From Clostridiales bacterium (GTDB taxonomy: Bacteria; Bacillota_A; Clostridia; Christensenellales; Aristaeellaceae): DNA of 10,425 nucleotides. Within the stretch, counting starts at the first letter, position 1, and each line of letters begins with the position of its first letter. The position numbers and the translations under genes were made by a program. The notes under the pieces were generated by a model, which was not told the DNA's origin, did no database searches, and saw only the letters and a program-made list of their open reading frames with translations. Shown piece by piece: positions 1 to 6,402 of this stretch. The stretch lies in the NCBI GenBank assembly GCA_012514855.1, contig JAAYZL010000570.1, forward strand, positions 1 through 10,425, written 5' to 3'.

Positions 1-283
1 CGTCAAAGCACGGGATGTCGCGCGCGATGATGATGCAGGGCACGTCGTAGCTGAAGAACTTCGTCAGCCGCTCGCGCCGGGTCGCCTCGTCGATCATCGA
101 GAGGTAGGTCATCTCGACCATGCCGAGCAGCTGCGGGCGCTCGAAGCCGAAGAAATCCCAGTATCCGGCGAGCTGCAGCCCCGGCCGGTTTACGTTCGAG
201 ACCTCGATCGCGAGCCGCCCGTCCTCGCTCGGGATGACGGTCTTGAAATTGAGCGCCTTGACAAGATCGCACTCCAGAACCAT
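1..283 (-). CDS. hprK: HPr kinase/phosphorylase, N-terminal part (cut by window edge)
   Basis: This is the first 94 codons of a minus-strand gene that continues past base 1. The translation starts MVLECDLVKALNFKTV and carries the HprK N-terminal signature NRPGLQLAGYWDFF, then RRERLTKFFSYDVPCIIIAR. HprK phosphorylates and dephosphorylates HPr on Ser46 and is the sensor of carbon catabolite repression in Bacillota. Only the N-terminal domain is present. The P-loop kinase domain lies outside the window, so catalytic residues cannot be checked. The ATG at 283-281 is preceded on the minus strand by GGAGG (291-295) at 7-base spacing, inside the end of the HAD gene. Only three bases separate it from the HAD stop, so the two genes are surely co-transcribed and probably translationally coupled. 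Family assignment rests on recognised sequence. Confidence 0.9.
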   Translation of the reverse strand, partial: MVLECDLVKALNFKTVIPSEDGRLAIEVSNVNRPGLQLAGYWDFFGFERPQLLGMVEMTYLSMIDEATRRERLTKFFSYDVPCIIIARDIPCFD

Positions 284-286
284 GCT

Positions 287-1099
287 TCAACCTCCGATCC
301 CATTCTGCGCAAGAAGCGATTCGAGTACGCGCGCGACGCCTTCGGAGTCGTTCGACGGGGCGACGAATTTCGCGCGCCGGACGACCTCCCTGTCGCCGCT
401 CTCCATCGCGTAGCCGAACCCGGCGTATTCGATCATCGCGGCGTCGTTGTCCGCGTCGCCGAACGCCGCGATCTCCTCGCGCGGGACGTTCAGCCGCTCC
501 GCGACCGACCTGAGCGCCGCGCCCTTGTCGACGCCCCCCGACACGATCTCCAGGTATGTAGGATGCGACAGCATCGCCGAGATTTCGGGGAATTCCGCGA
601 GAATTCCTTCCCGGAGCTCCAGCAATTTCGCGTTTTCGCCGAGCGCGAGCAGCTTCATCGCGGGCTGTTCGATCCATTCGGACAGCGACATCATAAGCTC
701 GACGCCGCGCATGCGTATGCGGCCCTCGTAGTCGTCCGAAAATTCCGGCACGCGCCTCCCGTAGAAAAATCCCCGCTCGGGGAAATACTGTATGAAGATG
801 CCGAGTTCCTCGGCCATGCGCGCGACCGCGCGCGCGGTTTCGGCGGGAATCGCGCGCTCGAACAGCACTTCGCCCGTCCGCCAGTTAAGCGCCACCGCGC
901 CGTTGAACGCGATGATCGGCGCGTTTGTCGAGAGCCGTTCCGCGAACGCGCCGGTGGATTCGGACATCCTTCCGCTGGCGAGCACGAATTTCGCGCCGGC
1001 TTCCATCGTCTGGGAAACGGCGCGAACGGTTCTTTCCGAGAGTTCGCTTTGGCTGTCGAGCAGTGTTCCGTCGAGATCCGTGGCGATCAGGCGTATCAT
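287..1099 (-). CDS. Cof-type HAD-IIB family hydrolase (sugar/nucleotide phosphatase-like)
   Basis: A complete 270-residue protein, normal length for the Cof/HAD-IIB family of soluble cytoplasmic phosphatases that act on sugar phosphates, flavin or pyridoxal phosphates. All four HAD motifs are visible: motif I DLDGT at residues 8-12 (nucleophile D8, acid/base D10), motif II Ser42 in ASGR, motif III Lys192 in GVDKGAAL, and motif IV GDADND at 214-219. The cap domain lies between motifs II and III, as in type IIB, and the C-terminal SNDSEGVA (249-256) is typical of the family. The ATG at 1099 has a strong GAGGAAGGGG purine tract (1111-1120) upstream. The gene is first in the unit and precedes hprK by three bases. 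That suggests, without proving, a role in phosphosugar metabolism. The specific substrate cannot be read from sequence. Confidence 0.92.
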   Translation of the reverse strand: MIRLIATDLDGTLLDSQSELSERTVRAVSQTMEAGAKFVLASGRMSESTGAFAERLSTNAPIIAFNGAVALNWRTGEVLFERAIPAETARAVARMAEELGIFIQYFPERGFFYGRRVPEFSDDYEGRIRMRGVELMMSLSEWIEQPAMKLLALGENAKLLELREGILAEFPEISAMLSHPTYLEIVSGGVDKGAALRSVAERLNVPREEIAAFGDADNDAAMIEYAGFGYAMESGDREVVRRAKFVAPSNDSEGVARVLESLLAQNGIGG

Positions 1100-1125
1100 C
1101 GTGAGGACAACCCCTTCCTCCAGAT

Positions 1126-1154
1126 ATTCTAGCGTATTTTTCCGCGCGATGCAA
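1126..1154 (-). promoter_or_regulatory. Candidate sigma-A promoter for the HAD-hprK unit
   Basis: Reading the minus strand, TTGCAT (1154-1149) is followed by a 17-base spacer and TAGAAT (1131-1126), a 5/6 match to the -10 consensus. The -35 box is weak (3/6) but the spacing is ideal. The predicted start near 1119 would leave a leader of only about 20 bases, beginning close to the ribosome binding site. This is tight but workable. No experimental support is available from sequence. Confidence 0.45.
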
Positions 1155-1202
1155 GCTTTTCCAAAATTCTCCGCGCAACACGGCGGTACTTTTGGAAACG
1201 CT
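1154..1202. repeat. 13-bp imperfect inverted repeat in the divergent intergenic region
   Basis: The left arm AGCTTTTCCAAAA (1154-1166) is the reverse complement of the right arm TTTTGGAAACGCT (1190-1202) except for one position (1157/1199). Between them a second small stem, CCGC (1171-1174) with GCGG (1183-1186), can form around an 8-base loop. The left arm touches the -35 region of the HAD-hprK promoter, and the right arm ends 9 bases before the ribosome binding site of the DUF1614 gene. It could be an operator for the divergent genes or an RNA structure in the leader of the rightward unit. There is no T-tract typical of a terminator. The symmetry is seen directly; its function is inference. 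Confidence 0.5.
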
Positions 1203-1225
1203 ACATAAACAGGAGGGGATCATCT

Positions 1226-1894
1226 ATGTCCATCGGACTGATTCTATTGATTGTGACGGGCCTTCTCGTAATCTTCGGCGTGGGCCAGAGGGCGCTGGAC
1301 AGGCTCAGGCTCAACGACAAGCAGGCGCTGCTCTTCATCGCGCTGATCATCGGCCTCGGGTTCGTTCCGGACATACCGCTCGGCCGGAATCTGACGATCA
1401 ACCTGGGCGGCTGCGTCATCCCTGTCATACTGTGCGGCTACCTGTTCGTCCGGGCCGGCACGTGGATGGAACGCGGGCGCGCGATCGCCGCGTCGCTCGT
1501 GACGGGCACGGTCTGCTACATCATCGGACGCTACGCGGCAAACGAGCCGGAAACCATCACCTTCGACCCGAACTACCTCTACGGCGTGGCCGGCGGCGTG
1601 ATCGCGTACCTGTTCGGGCGCTCGAGGCGCTCGGCGTTCATCGCGGGCATACTGGGCGTATTGATCGCGGACGTCGTCGCGTCGATCGAGGTCTGGTCGC
1701 AGGGCGTCGACCAAGTGCTGCAGCTCGGCGGCGCGGGCGCGTACGACGCGGTCGTGATCTCGGGGCTGTTGGCGGTGATGCTCGCGGAACTGATCGGCGA
1801 GATCGTCGAGCGCATGACGCGCGGCAAGAACCGGCCCCGCCGCGAGTACAGCATCGAAAACGGAGAATTCCTGCGGAAGGAGCGTCAAAAATGA
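1226..1894 (+). CDS. DUF1614-family integral membrane protein
   Basis: A 222-residue, very hydrophobic protein with about six or seven membrane segments, at roughly residues 3-20, 33-50, 58-76, 87-102, 117-131, 137-153 and 174-192. It ends in a charged, presumably cytoplasmic tail (about 195-222). The segment INLGGCVIPVILCGYLF (58-74) and the late AYDAVVISGLLAVMLAELIGE (from 172) resemble DUF1614 proteins, whose biochemical role is unknown. The ATG at 1226 follows AGGAGG (1211-1216) at 9-base spacing. Its TGA overlaps the ATG of the SpoIIP-like gene in an ATGA arrangement, so the two are very probably translationally coupled. This context suggests a membrane role linked to sporulation or envelope remodelling. 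The family call is from recalled sequence resemblance and is less certain than the membrane topology. Confidence 0.78.
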   Translation: MSIGLILLIVTGLLVIFGVGQRALDRLRLNDKQALLFIALIIGLGFVPDIPLGRNLTINLGGCVIPVILCGYLFVRAGTWMERGRAIAASLVTGTVCYIIGRYAANEPETITFDPNYLYGVAGGVIAYLFGRSRRSAFIAGILGVLIADVVASIEVWSQGVDQVLQLGGAGAYDAVVISGLLAVMLAELIGEIVERMTRGKNRPRREYSIENGEFLRKERQK

Positions 1895-2970
1895 AGCGTT
1901 TACTTGTCATGCTCATCCTCGCGCTCGCGATCGCGGCGCCCGCTTGCGCGGAGGAGATGGACGGCGACGTCGTCTACACGCTCGTCGACCAGTCGGGCGC
2001 GGTGCTGACGATGCGCGGCGGGCGGATGTACGAGGGCGACGAATACATCTCCTCCGACGACCAGCTCTACCGGATCGTGTCGGTCGACGACCAGAGGATG
2101 ACCGCGACCGCCGAGCACCTGGGCTACGCCGAGACCGACCCGGCCGCGGCGACCGCGTTCGCGTCCCTGATCGCGCGCGCGGAGTCGAAGAAGAAGGTCG
2201 CGATGTACTCGACGCACTCCGACGAGAGCTATGTGCCCACCGACGGCACGGAATCAAAGCTCAAGGGCGCGGGCATCTACGACGTCGGCGACGCGCTCAA
2301 GGAGAACCTGGAGAAGCTCGGCATCGAGGTCGAGTACTCGAAGGACACGTTCCACCCGCACGACGCCGGCGCGTACCGGCGCTCGCGGCGAACCGCCGAG
2401 GAGCTGCTCAAGGCCGCGCCGGACGCGATCTTCGACATCCACCGCGACGCGATCCCCGCCGAACAGTACGAGACCGAGGTCGAGGGCGAGGACACGAGCA
2501 AGGTCCGGCTCTTCGTCGGGCGCTCGAACCCGAACGGCGACGAGAACCGCGCGTTCGCCCGCCAGGTCAAGGCCGTCGCCGACAAGCAGTATCCGGGGCT
2601 CGTGAAGGACATCTTCATCGGCAAGGGCAACTACAACCAGGAGCTGTATCCGCGCGCGCTGCTGCTCGAGATGGGCACGCACGAGATCGAGAAGGAGAAG
2701 GCGATCTCCTCGACGCAGTATATGGCCGAGGTCATCAACGAGGTGCTCTACGGCGGAACCGCGAAGGCCGAGGCGAGCTCCGGGCGGCAGGCGAAGGGCG
2801 TGTCCTCCGGCATCTTCTGGGTCATCGGCTCCGTGATCGTCGCAGCGGTCGTCTACGCGCTGGCGTCCAGCGGCAAGCTCAAGGAGATCTGGCCGAAGGT
2901 CAAGCGCTCAACCAGCGAGATCACCGGCGGCATCATCGGCGACAAGCCGGACAAAAAGTCGAGGAAGTGA
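1891..2970 (+). CDS. Stage II sporulation protein P (SpoIIP)-like peptidoglycan hydrolase
   Basis: A 359-residue protein. Residues 1-20 form a Sec signal peptide, with likely cleavage after the A-C-A at 18-20. A small beta-rich region (about 25-80) is followed by a SpoIIP/amidase-type catalytic domain (about 100-295). The zinc and catalytic residues expected for this fold are visible: His109 and Glu112 in YSTHSDESY, His184 in DIHRDA, and Glu260 in LLLEMGTHE. A transmembrane helix at about 306-327 precedes a basic tail of about 32 residues. SpoIIP is an amidase/endopeptidase that works with SpoIID and SpoIIM to thin septal peptidoglycan during engulfment. No spoIID or spoIIM is in the window. 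The ATG at 1891 has AAGGAG (1877-1882) at 8 bases and overlaps the DUF1614 stop. In B. subtilis SpoIIP the anchor is N-terminal, so the C-terminal anchor here suggests a clostridial variant or paralogue. I therefore give no gene symbol. Confidence 0.87.
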   Translation: MKRLLVMLILALAIAAPACAEEMDGDVVYTLVDQSGAVLTMRGGRMYEGDEYISSDDQLYRIVSVDDQRMTATAEHLGYAETDPAAATAFASLIARAESKKKVAMYSTHSDESYVPTDGTESKLKGAGIYDVGDALKENLEKLGIEVEYSKDTFHPHDAGAYRRSRRTAEELLKAAPDAIFDIHRDAIPAEQYETEVEGEDTSKVRLFVGRSNPNGDENRAFARQVKAVADKQYPGLVKDIFIGKGNYNQELYPRALLLEMGTHEIEKEKAISSTQYMAEVINEVLYGGTAKAEASSGRQAKGVSSGIFWVIGSVIVAAVVYALASSGKLKEIWPKVKRSTSEITGGIIGDKPDKKSRK

Positions 2971-2981
2971 CGTGAAACAGC

Positions 2982-3024
2982 GCGGAGCGGCCGGGACGAG
3001 AACAGCGCGCCCCGGCCGCTCCGC
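2982..3024 (+). terminator. Strong GC hairpin after the SpoIIP-like gene (terminator-like, no U-tract)
   Basis: GCGGAGCGGCCGGG (2982-2995) and CCCGGCCGCTCCGC (3011-3024) form a perfect 14-bp stem around a 15-base loop, beginning 11 bases after the SpoIIP-like stop. No run of T follows on either strand, so it is not a classical intrinsic terminator. It may still pause or terminate transcription, or protect the 3' end of the upstream message. Pairing is seen directly; function is inference. Confidence 0.5.
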
Positions 3025-3036
3025 TCGCCTGCGGAA

Positions 3037-3044
3037 GAGGGGAG
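3037..3044 (+). promoter_or_regulatory. Ribosome binding site fixing a TTG start for the MFS gene
   Basis: The purine run GAGGGGAG lies 4 bases before the TTG at 3049, with its AGGGG core about 6 bases away. The first in-frame ATG, at 3067, has no comparable tract before it. This supports the TTG start. Confidence 0.65.
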
Positions 3045-3048
3045 TTCG

Positions 3049-4191
3049 TTGCGCGTAAAGCTGTATATGTCCGCGTACTACCTCGCGCACGCGGTCTACC
3101 AGAGCTACATGAGCCTGTTTTACAAAAGCGCGGGCCTTTCCTCCTCCGAGACCGGCGCGATCTTCGCCGCGGTCGCCGCGGTGTCCGTGCCGGCGCAGCT
3201 CGTGTTCGGCATGGCCTCCGATCGCGCGAAGCGGCCGGCGCGCGTGCTTCAAATGCTGATCCTCTGCTCCGCGGCGCTCTTGTTTTCGCAGGCGCTCGTC
3301 CGCGGCTTCGCGGCGTTTCTGCTGCTTTCGGCACTGTTCGGGTTTTTCTACACGCCGGTGCAGCCCTTGAGCGACGCGGCGGTGCTCTCGGAACTGCGCG
3401 CGGAGGACAGGCCGTTCGGCCCCGTCCGGCTGATGGGCGCGCTCGCGTTCGCGCTGTCGTCGCTCGCGTTCGGCTTCGCGCTGGACTTCGGCGGGAAAGA
3501 GAAATGGGTCGTGTTCGGCGCCGCCGCGCTGCTGATCCTTGCGTGGGGCATGTCGTTTCTGCTCAGGGACGGGGAACGCGAGCATGTCGGCGTCCATCCG
3601 TTCCGGCTTTTGAAGGACAGGCGGCTTTTGAAGCTCCTGCTGTTTACGCTGCCGGCGCAGGTGACGATGGGCTATTTTTACGCGTTCTTTCCGCTCCGGT
3701 TCATGGAGCTCCCCGGCGCGACCGGCGCGCTGCTCGGCTGGGCGAACGTCGTCGCCGCGGCCGCGGAAATTCCGTTTTTGCTGATCAGCGACCGGATGTT
3801 TGAAAAACTCGGCGCGGGCAGGATCGTCGCGCTCTCGACGCTGGCGCTCGGCGTTCGGTGGTGGGTTCTCGGCGCGGCGCGGCGCGCGTGGATGCTCGTC
3901 GCGGCGCAGCTTCTGCACGGGCTCGGCTACATCGCGATCTCGGTCACGATGGCGCTTTTTATCAGCCGGACGGTTCCCAAGGAGCTCCGCGCGTCGGGGC
4001 AGGCGCTCAACTCCGTGTTCTCGTTCGGGCTCGCGCGCGTGATCGGAAACGCGCTCGGCGGCCTCGCGGCCGACGCGTTCGGGGACGCGGGCGGGTTCTT
4101 GCTCTGCGCCGCGCTCTGCGCCGTTTCGCTCGCTCTTTTTTTTCCGCTGTGGAAAGGCGGTCTTTGCAAATCCCGAGGCAATATGCTATAA
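3049..4191 (+). CDS. Major facilitator superfamily transporter (MFS_1-like)
   Basis: A 380-residue protein with the usual size and hydropathy of a 12-helix MFS permease. Six hydrophobic segments lie in each half, separated by a charged central loop at about residues 172-194. The loop GMASDRAKRPARV (54-66) matches the MFS motif A position between helices 2 and 3, with an echo at LLISDRMFEKLGAGR (244-258) in the second half. The segment FFYTPVQPLSDAAV (99-112) and the second-half ELRASGQALNSVFSFGLAR (312-330) recall the LacY/phenylpropionate/nucleoside-symporter-like MFS_1-like group. The substrate cannot be predicted. The TTG start is chosen for its ribosome binding site. The gene stands alone between the hairpin at 2982-3024 and a new promoter that overlaps its stop codon. 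No promoter was recognised in the 78 bases upstream, so it may depend on readthrough past the hairpin. Confidence 0.86.
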   Translation: MRVKLYMSAYYLAHAVYQSYMSLFYKSAGLSSSETGAIFAAVAAVSVPAQLVFGMASDRAKRPARVLQMLILCSAALLFSQALVRGFAAFLLLSALFGFFYTPVQPLSDAAVLSELRAEDRPFGPVRLMGALAFALSSLAFGFALDFGGKEKWVVFGAAALLILAWGMSFLLRDGEREHVGVHPFRLLKDRRLLKLLLFTLPAQVTMGYFYAFFPLRFMELPGATGALLGWANVVAAAAEIPFLLISDRMFEKLGAGRIVALSTLALGVRWWVLGAARRAWMLVAAQLLHGLGYIAISVTMALFISRTVPKELRASGQALNSVFSFGLARVIGNALGGLAADAFGDAGGFLLCAALCAVSLALFFPLWKGGLCKSRGNML

Positions 4192-4192
4192 T
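4164..4192 (+). promoter_or_regulatory. Extended -10 sigma-A promoter for the helicase-flavoprotein unit
   Basis: TTGCAA (4164-4169, 4/6 to consensus), a 17-base spacer and a perfect TATAAT (4187-4192), preceded by TGC (4184-4186) as an extended -10. The TAA stop of the MFS gene (4189-4191) lies inside the -10 box. The predicted start near 4199 coincides with a small hairpin, CGGCG (4200-4204) with CGCCG (4208-4212), at the very 5' end of the message. Confidence 0.76.
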
Positions 4193-4260
4193 AGAACATC
4201 GGCGCGGCGCCGGGCCCTCCGGACGCGCGTCGGCACGGAATTCGCAAGGGAGGGGCGCAC

Positions 4261-6402
4261 ATGGTCAACCAGCAGGAGCTTCGCGCCGAGCAGGAGTATA
4301 CGGCGCGCGTGCAGCAGCTTTTGCTTTCGGTGATCGAGCAATCGACGCTCATCTCCGGGAGCCATTCCGACGCCGTGCGCATGATCGTCGCGGACGCCTG
4401 GGAGGAACTGCGCATGAAGCCGACGGCGCTGTCGCCGCAGGACCTCGAGCAGCTCTCCACCGAGGTCGACCGGTACCTCGTGCGCAAGTCCTTCACGGAC
4501 AACCTCGCCGAGCGGTACAGGCGCATGCTGATGAACCCGTTCTTCGCGCGCGTCGACTTTGTCGAAAAGGGCGCGAGGGAGGTCGAAAAGATCGTCATCG
4601 GCCTCTACAGCCTGAAAAACGAGGAAGGGCAGCTGATGGTGCACGACTGGCGCGCGCCGGTCTGCTCGCTCTATTACGACTCGATGCCCGGCCCCTGCGA
4701 GTACAAGAGCCCGTCCGGCCTGATCCGCGGCGAGATGACGCTCAAGCGCCAGTACCGCATGGAGGACGGGAAGCTCAAGTATTACGTCGACACGCAGCTC
4801 TCGATCGACGACGGCATCCTGCTCGACCTGCTCTCGAAGGCGACGAACCGCCACATGCGGCAGGTCGTGTCGACGATACAGTCCGAGCAGTCCGCCGCGA
4901 TCCGCTACGAGGCGGCGAAGGTCATCTCGGTCGTCGGCGGCGCGGGCTCCGGCAAGACGTCGATCGCGATGCACCGCGCGGCGTTCTTGATGTACCGCCA
5001 GCGGGACACCCTCGACGCCAAGCGCATACAGATCCTCTCGCCCGGAAGCGCCTTTTCGGAGTACATATCCGCCGTGCTTCCGGAGCTCGGCGAGGAGAAC
5101 ATCCGCGCCAGGACGCTGCGCGAGATCGTCGAGGCGATCCTGGGCAAGAAGGTCGAGACCCCGCTCAGGCAGATCGAGACGCTGCTCGACCCCGCGAGCG
5201 AGCTCCGCCGGGCGTCGGTCAAGTACAAGTGCGGAAGGGCGTTTCTGGAGAAACTCCAGCAGTTCGCGGACTCGTTCAGCACGTTCGGCCCGAACTTCGC
5301 GAACGTCTGGCTCGACGGGCAGCTTCTCATCCGCCGCGAGGAGCTCCGCCGGATGTACAAGGACGAGTTCAAGCTCCTGACCCCGGCGCAGAGGCTGAGC
5401 CGCGTGCAGGCGACGCTCGAGACCCGGCTCGCGAGCTGGGAGACGGGCATGTACAAGCGCTACGAGAAGCAGTTCGAGGGCCGCTACCACGGCCGCGAGC
5501 TCGCGTTCGTGAGCCGCATGGCCGTCGCGCAAAGGCTGCAGCCGGTGCGCGCGCAGCTTCGGGCGATGCTCGAGGTCAAGGGGCGCGCGCTCCTCAAGGA
5601 GGCGCTTCGCGACGGGCCGCCGGAACTGCTGGCCGCCTACCGCGAGAACATAGAGGCGGACATCACCTGGTGGGAGGACGCGATCGCCGAGGCGTACCTG
5701 ATGGTCCGGCTCGGGTTCGCGCCGCCGGACAAGGCGATCTACCACCTGCTCGTCGACGAGGCGCAGGACTACTCCGAGACCGCGCTCTCGATGCTCTGGC
5801 TCTACCACCCCAACGCGAAGGTCACGCTGCTCGGGGACCCCTTGCAGCGCACCTGCCCGGGCATGGACGCGTGCAGACCCGCGAACTGGGGCAAGTGCTT
5901 CGGCGAGCCGAACGCGAAGGTGTTCGAGTTGAGCCGCAGCTACCGCTCGACGCTGCCGATCGCCAGGCTCTGCAACGCGCTGCTCCCCGACAGCGAGCGG
6001 CTGAAGCCGTTCGGGCGCGAGGGCGAGATGCCGGTCGTCGCGGAGTACGCGACGGAGGAAGTCAAAAACACGCTCGAACGGTTCCGGGCCGCGGGGCACA
6101 AGTCCGTCGCGGTCATCACGCGCACGCAAAAGCAAGCGGAAGCGCTCTGCCAGAAGCTTTCCGACGTCTACCTGTTCGACGGCGGCGAGGACGATCAGAA
6201 CTACGAGGCGGGCGACTCGGTCGTCGGCTGCTACCACCTGATGAAGGGGCTCGAGTTCGACGCGGTGATCGTCGCGTGGCCGGAGGCGGAACTGACCGAC
6301 GACGAGCGCAGAAGGCTCTACACGGCGACCTCGCGCGCGCTGCACGCGGCGGCGCTGCTGGCCGCGCCGGAGCTTCTCAAAAAGCTGGGGATCGTGCTGT
6401 GA
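4261..6402 (+). CDS. helD: HelD-like RNA polymerase-recycling UvrD/Rep-family helicase
   Basis: A 713-residue superfamily 1 helicase-like ATPase, a little shorter than B. subtilis HelD (774). The N-terminal helical region (about 1-100) ends in NPFFARVDF, followed by HDWRAPVCSLYYD (128-140) and LKRQYRMEDG, all characteristic of HelD proteins. ATPase motifs follow in order: Walker A GGAGSGKT (226-233, Lys232), Walker B VDEAQD (498-503), SRSYRST (558-564), KGLEFDAV (662-669) and YTATSRA (687-693). HelD binds RNA polymerase, reaching into its secondary and primary channels, and uses ATP to release stalled enzyme from DNA. The region at about 260-480 between Walker A and B is the large helical insert of the family. 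The ATG at 4261 follows GGGAGGGG (4248-4255). The stop overlaps the GTG of the next gene, and the unit starts from the promoter at 4164-4192. A generic DNA helicase role is less likely given the HelD-specific N-terminal segments. Confidence 0.86.
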   Translation: MVNQQELRAEQEYTARVQQLLLSVIEQSTLISGSHSDAVRMIVADAWEELRMKPTALSPQDLEQLSTEVDRYLVRKSFTDNLAERYRRMLMNPFFARVDFVEKGAREVEKIVIGLYSLKNEEGQLMVHDWRAPVCSLYYDSMPGPCEYKSPSGLIRGEMTLKRQYRMEDGKLKYYVDTQLSIDDGILLDLLSKATNRHMRQVVSTIQSEQSAAIRYEAAKVISVVGGAGSGKTSIAMHRAAFLMYRQRDTLDAKRIQILSPGSAFSEYISAVLPELGEENIRARTLREIVEAILGKKVETPLRQIETLLDPASELRRASVKYKCGRAFLEKLQQFADSFSTFGPNFANVWLDGQLLIRREELRRMYKDEFKLLTPAQRLSRVQATLETRLASWETGMYKRYEKQFEGRYHGRELAFVSRMAVAQRLQPVRAQLRAMLEVKGRALLKEALRDGPPELLAAYRENIEADITWWEDAIAEAYLMVRLGFAPPDKAIYHLLVDEAQDYSETALSMLWLYHPNAKVTLLGDPLQRTCPGMDACRPANWGKCFGEPNAKVFELSRSYRSTLPIARLCNALLPDSERLKPFGREGEMPVVAEYATEEVKNTLERFRAAGHKSVAVITRTQKQAEALCQKLSDVYLFDGGEDDQNYEAGDSVVGCYHLMKGLEFDAVIVAWPEAELTDDERRRLYTATSRALHAAALLAAPELLKKLGIVL

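Noticed and set aside
1193..1206. Possible CcpA cre box (TGGAAACGCTACAT) near the hprK unit
   Set aside because: The left half fits the consensus TGWAANCGNTNWCA, but the right half is off by one base and four fixed positions fail. It also overlaps the right arm of the inverted repeat, which explains part of the pattern.
1139..1209. Promoter for the DUF1614-SpoIIP unit: TTTCCG-17-CAAAAT (1139-1167) or a sigma-E/sigma-K-like CATAAAC (1204-1210)
   Set aside because: The sigma-A candidate has a poor -35 box (3/6). The CATA-like site has no matching upstream element and would start transcription inside the ribosome binding site.
1192..1890. Upstream extension of the SpoIIP-like frame through the DUF1614 gene
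   Set aside because: The translated extension is low-complexity Arg-rich sequence out of frame with the DUF1614 protein. The signal peptide and ribosome binding site at 1891 define the real start.
4186..6345. 719-codon open frame antisense to the helicase gene
   Set aside because: It is rich in Arg, Leu, Glu and Val with no recognisable motif, the expected mirror of a G/C-ending codon pattern. The sense strand encodes a complete HelD-like protein.
3858..6398. Long open frame continuous with the flavoprotein at 6399-7565
   Set aside because: It is read through in another frame of the MFS and helicase genes, has an Arg/Ala/Gly-rich composition typical of GC-rich shadow frames, and shows no domain. 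The flavoprotein family starts at the GTG at 6399.
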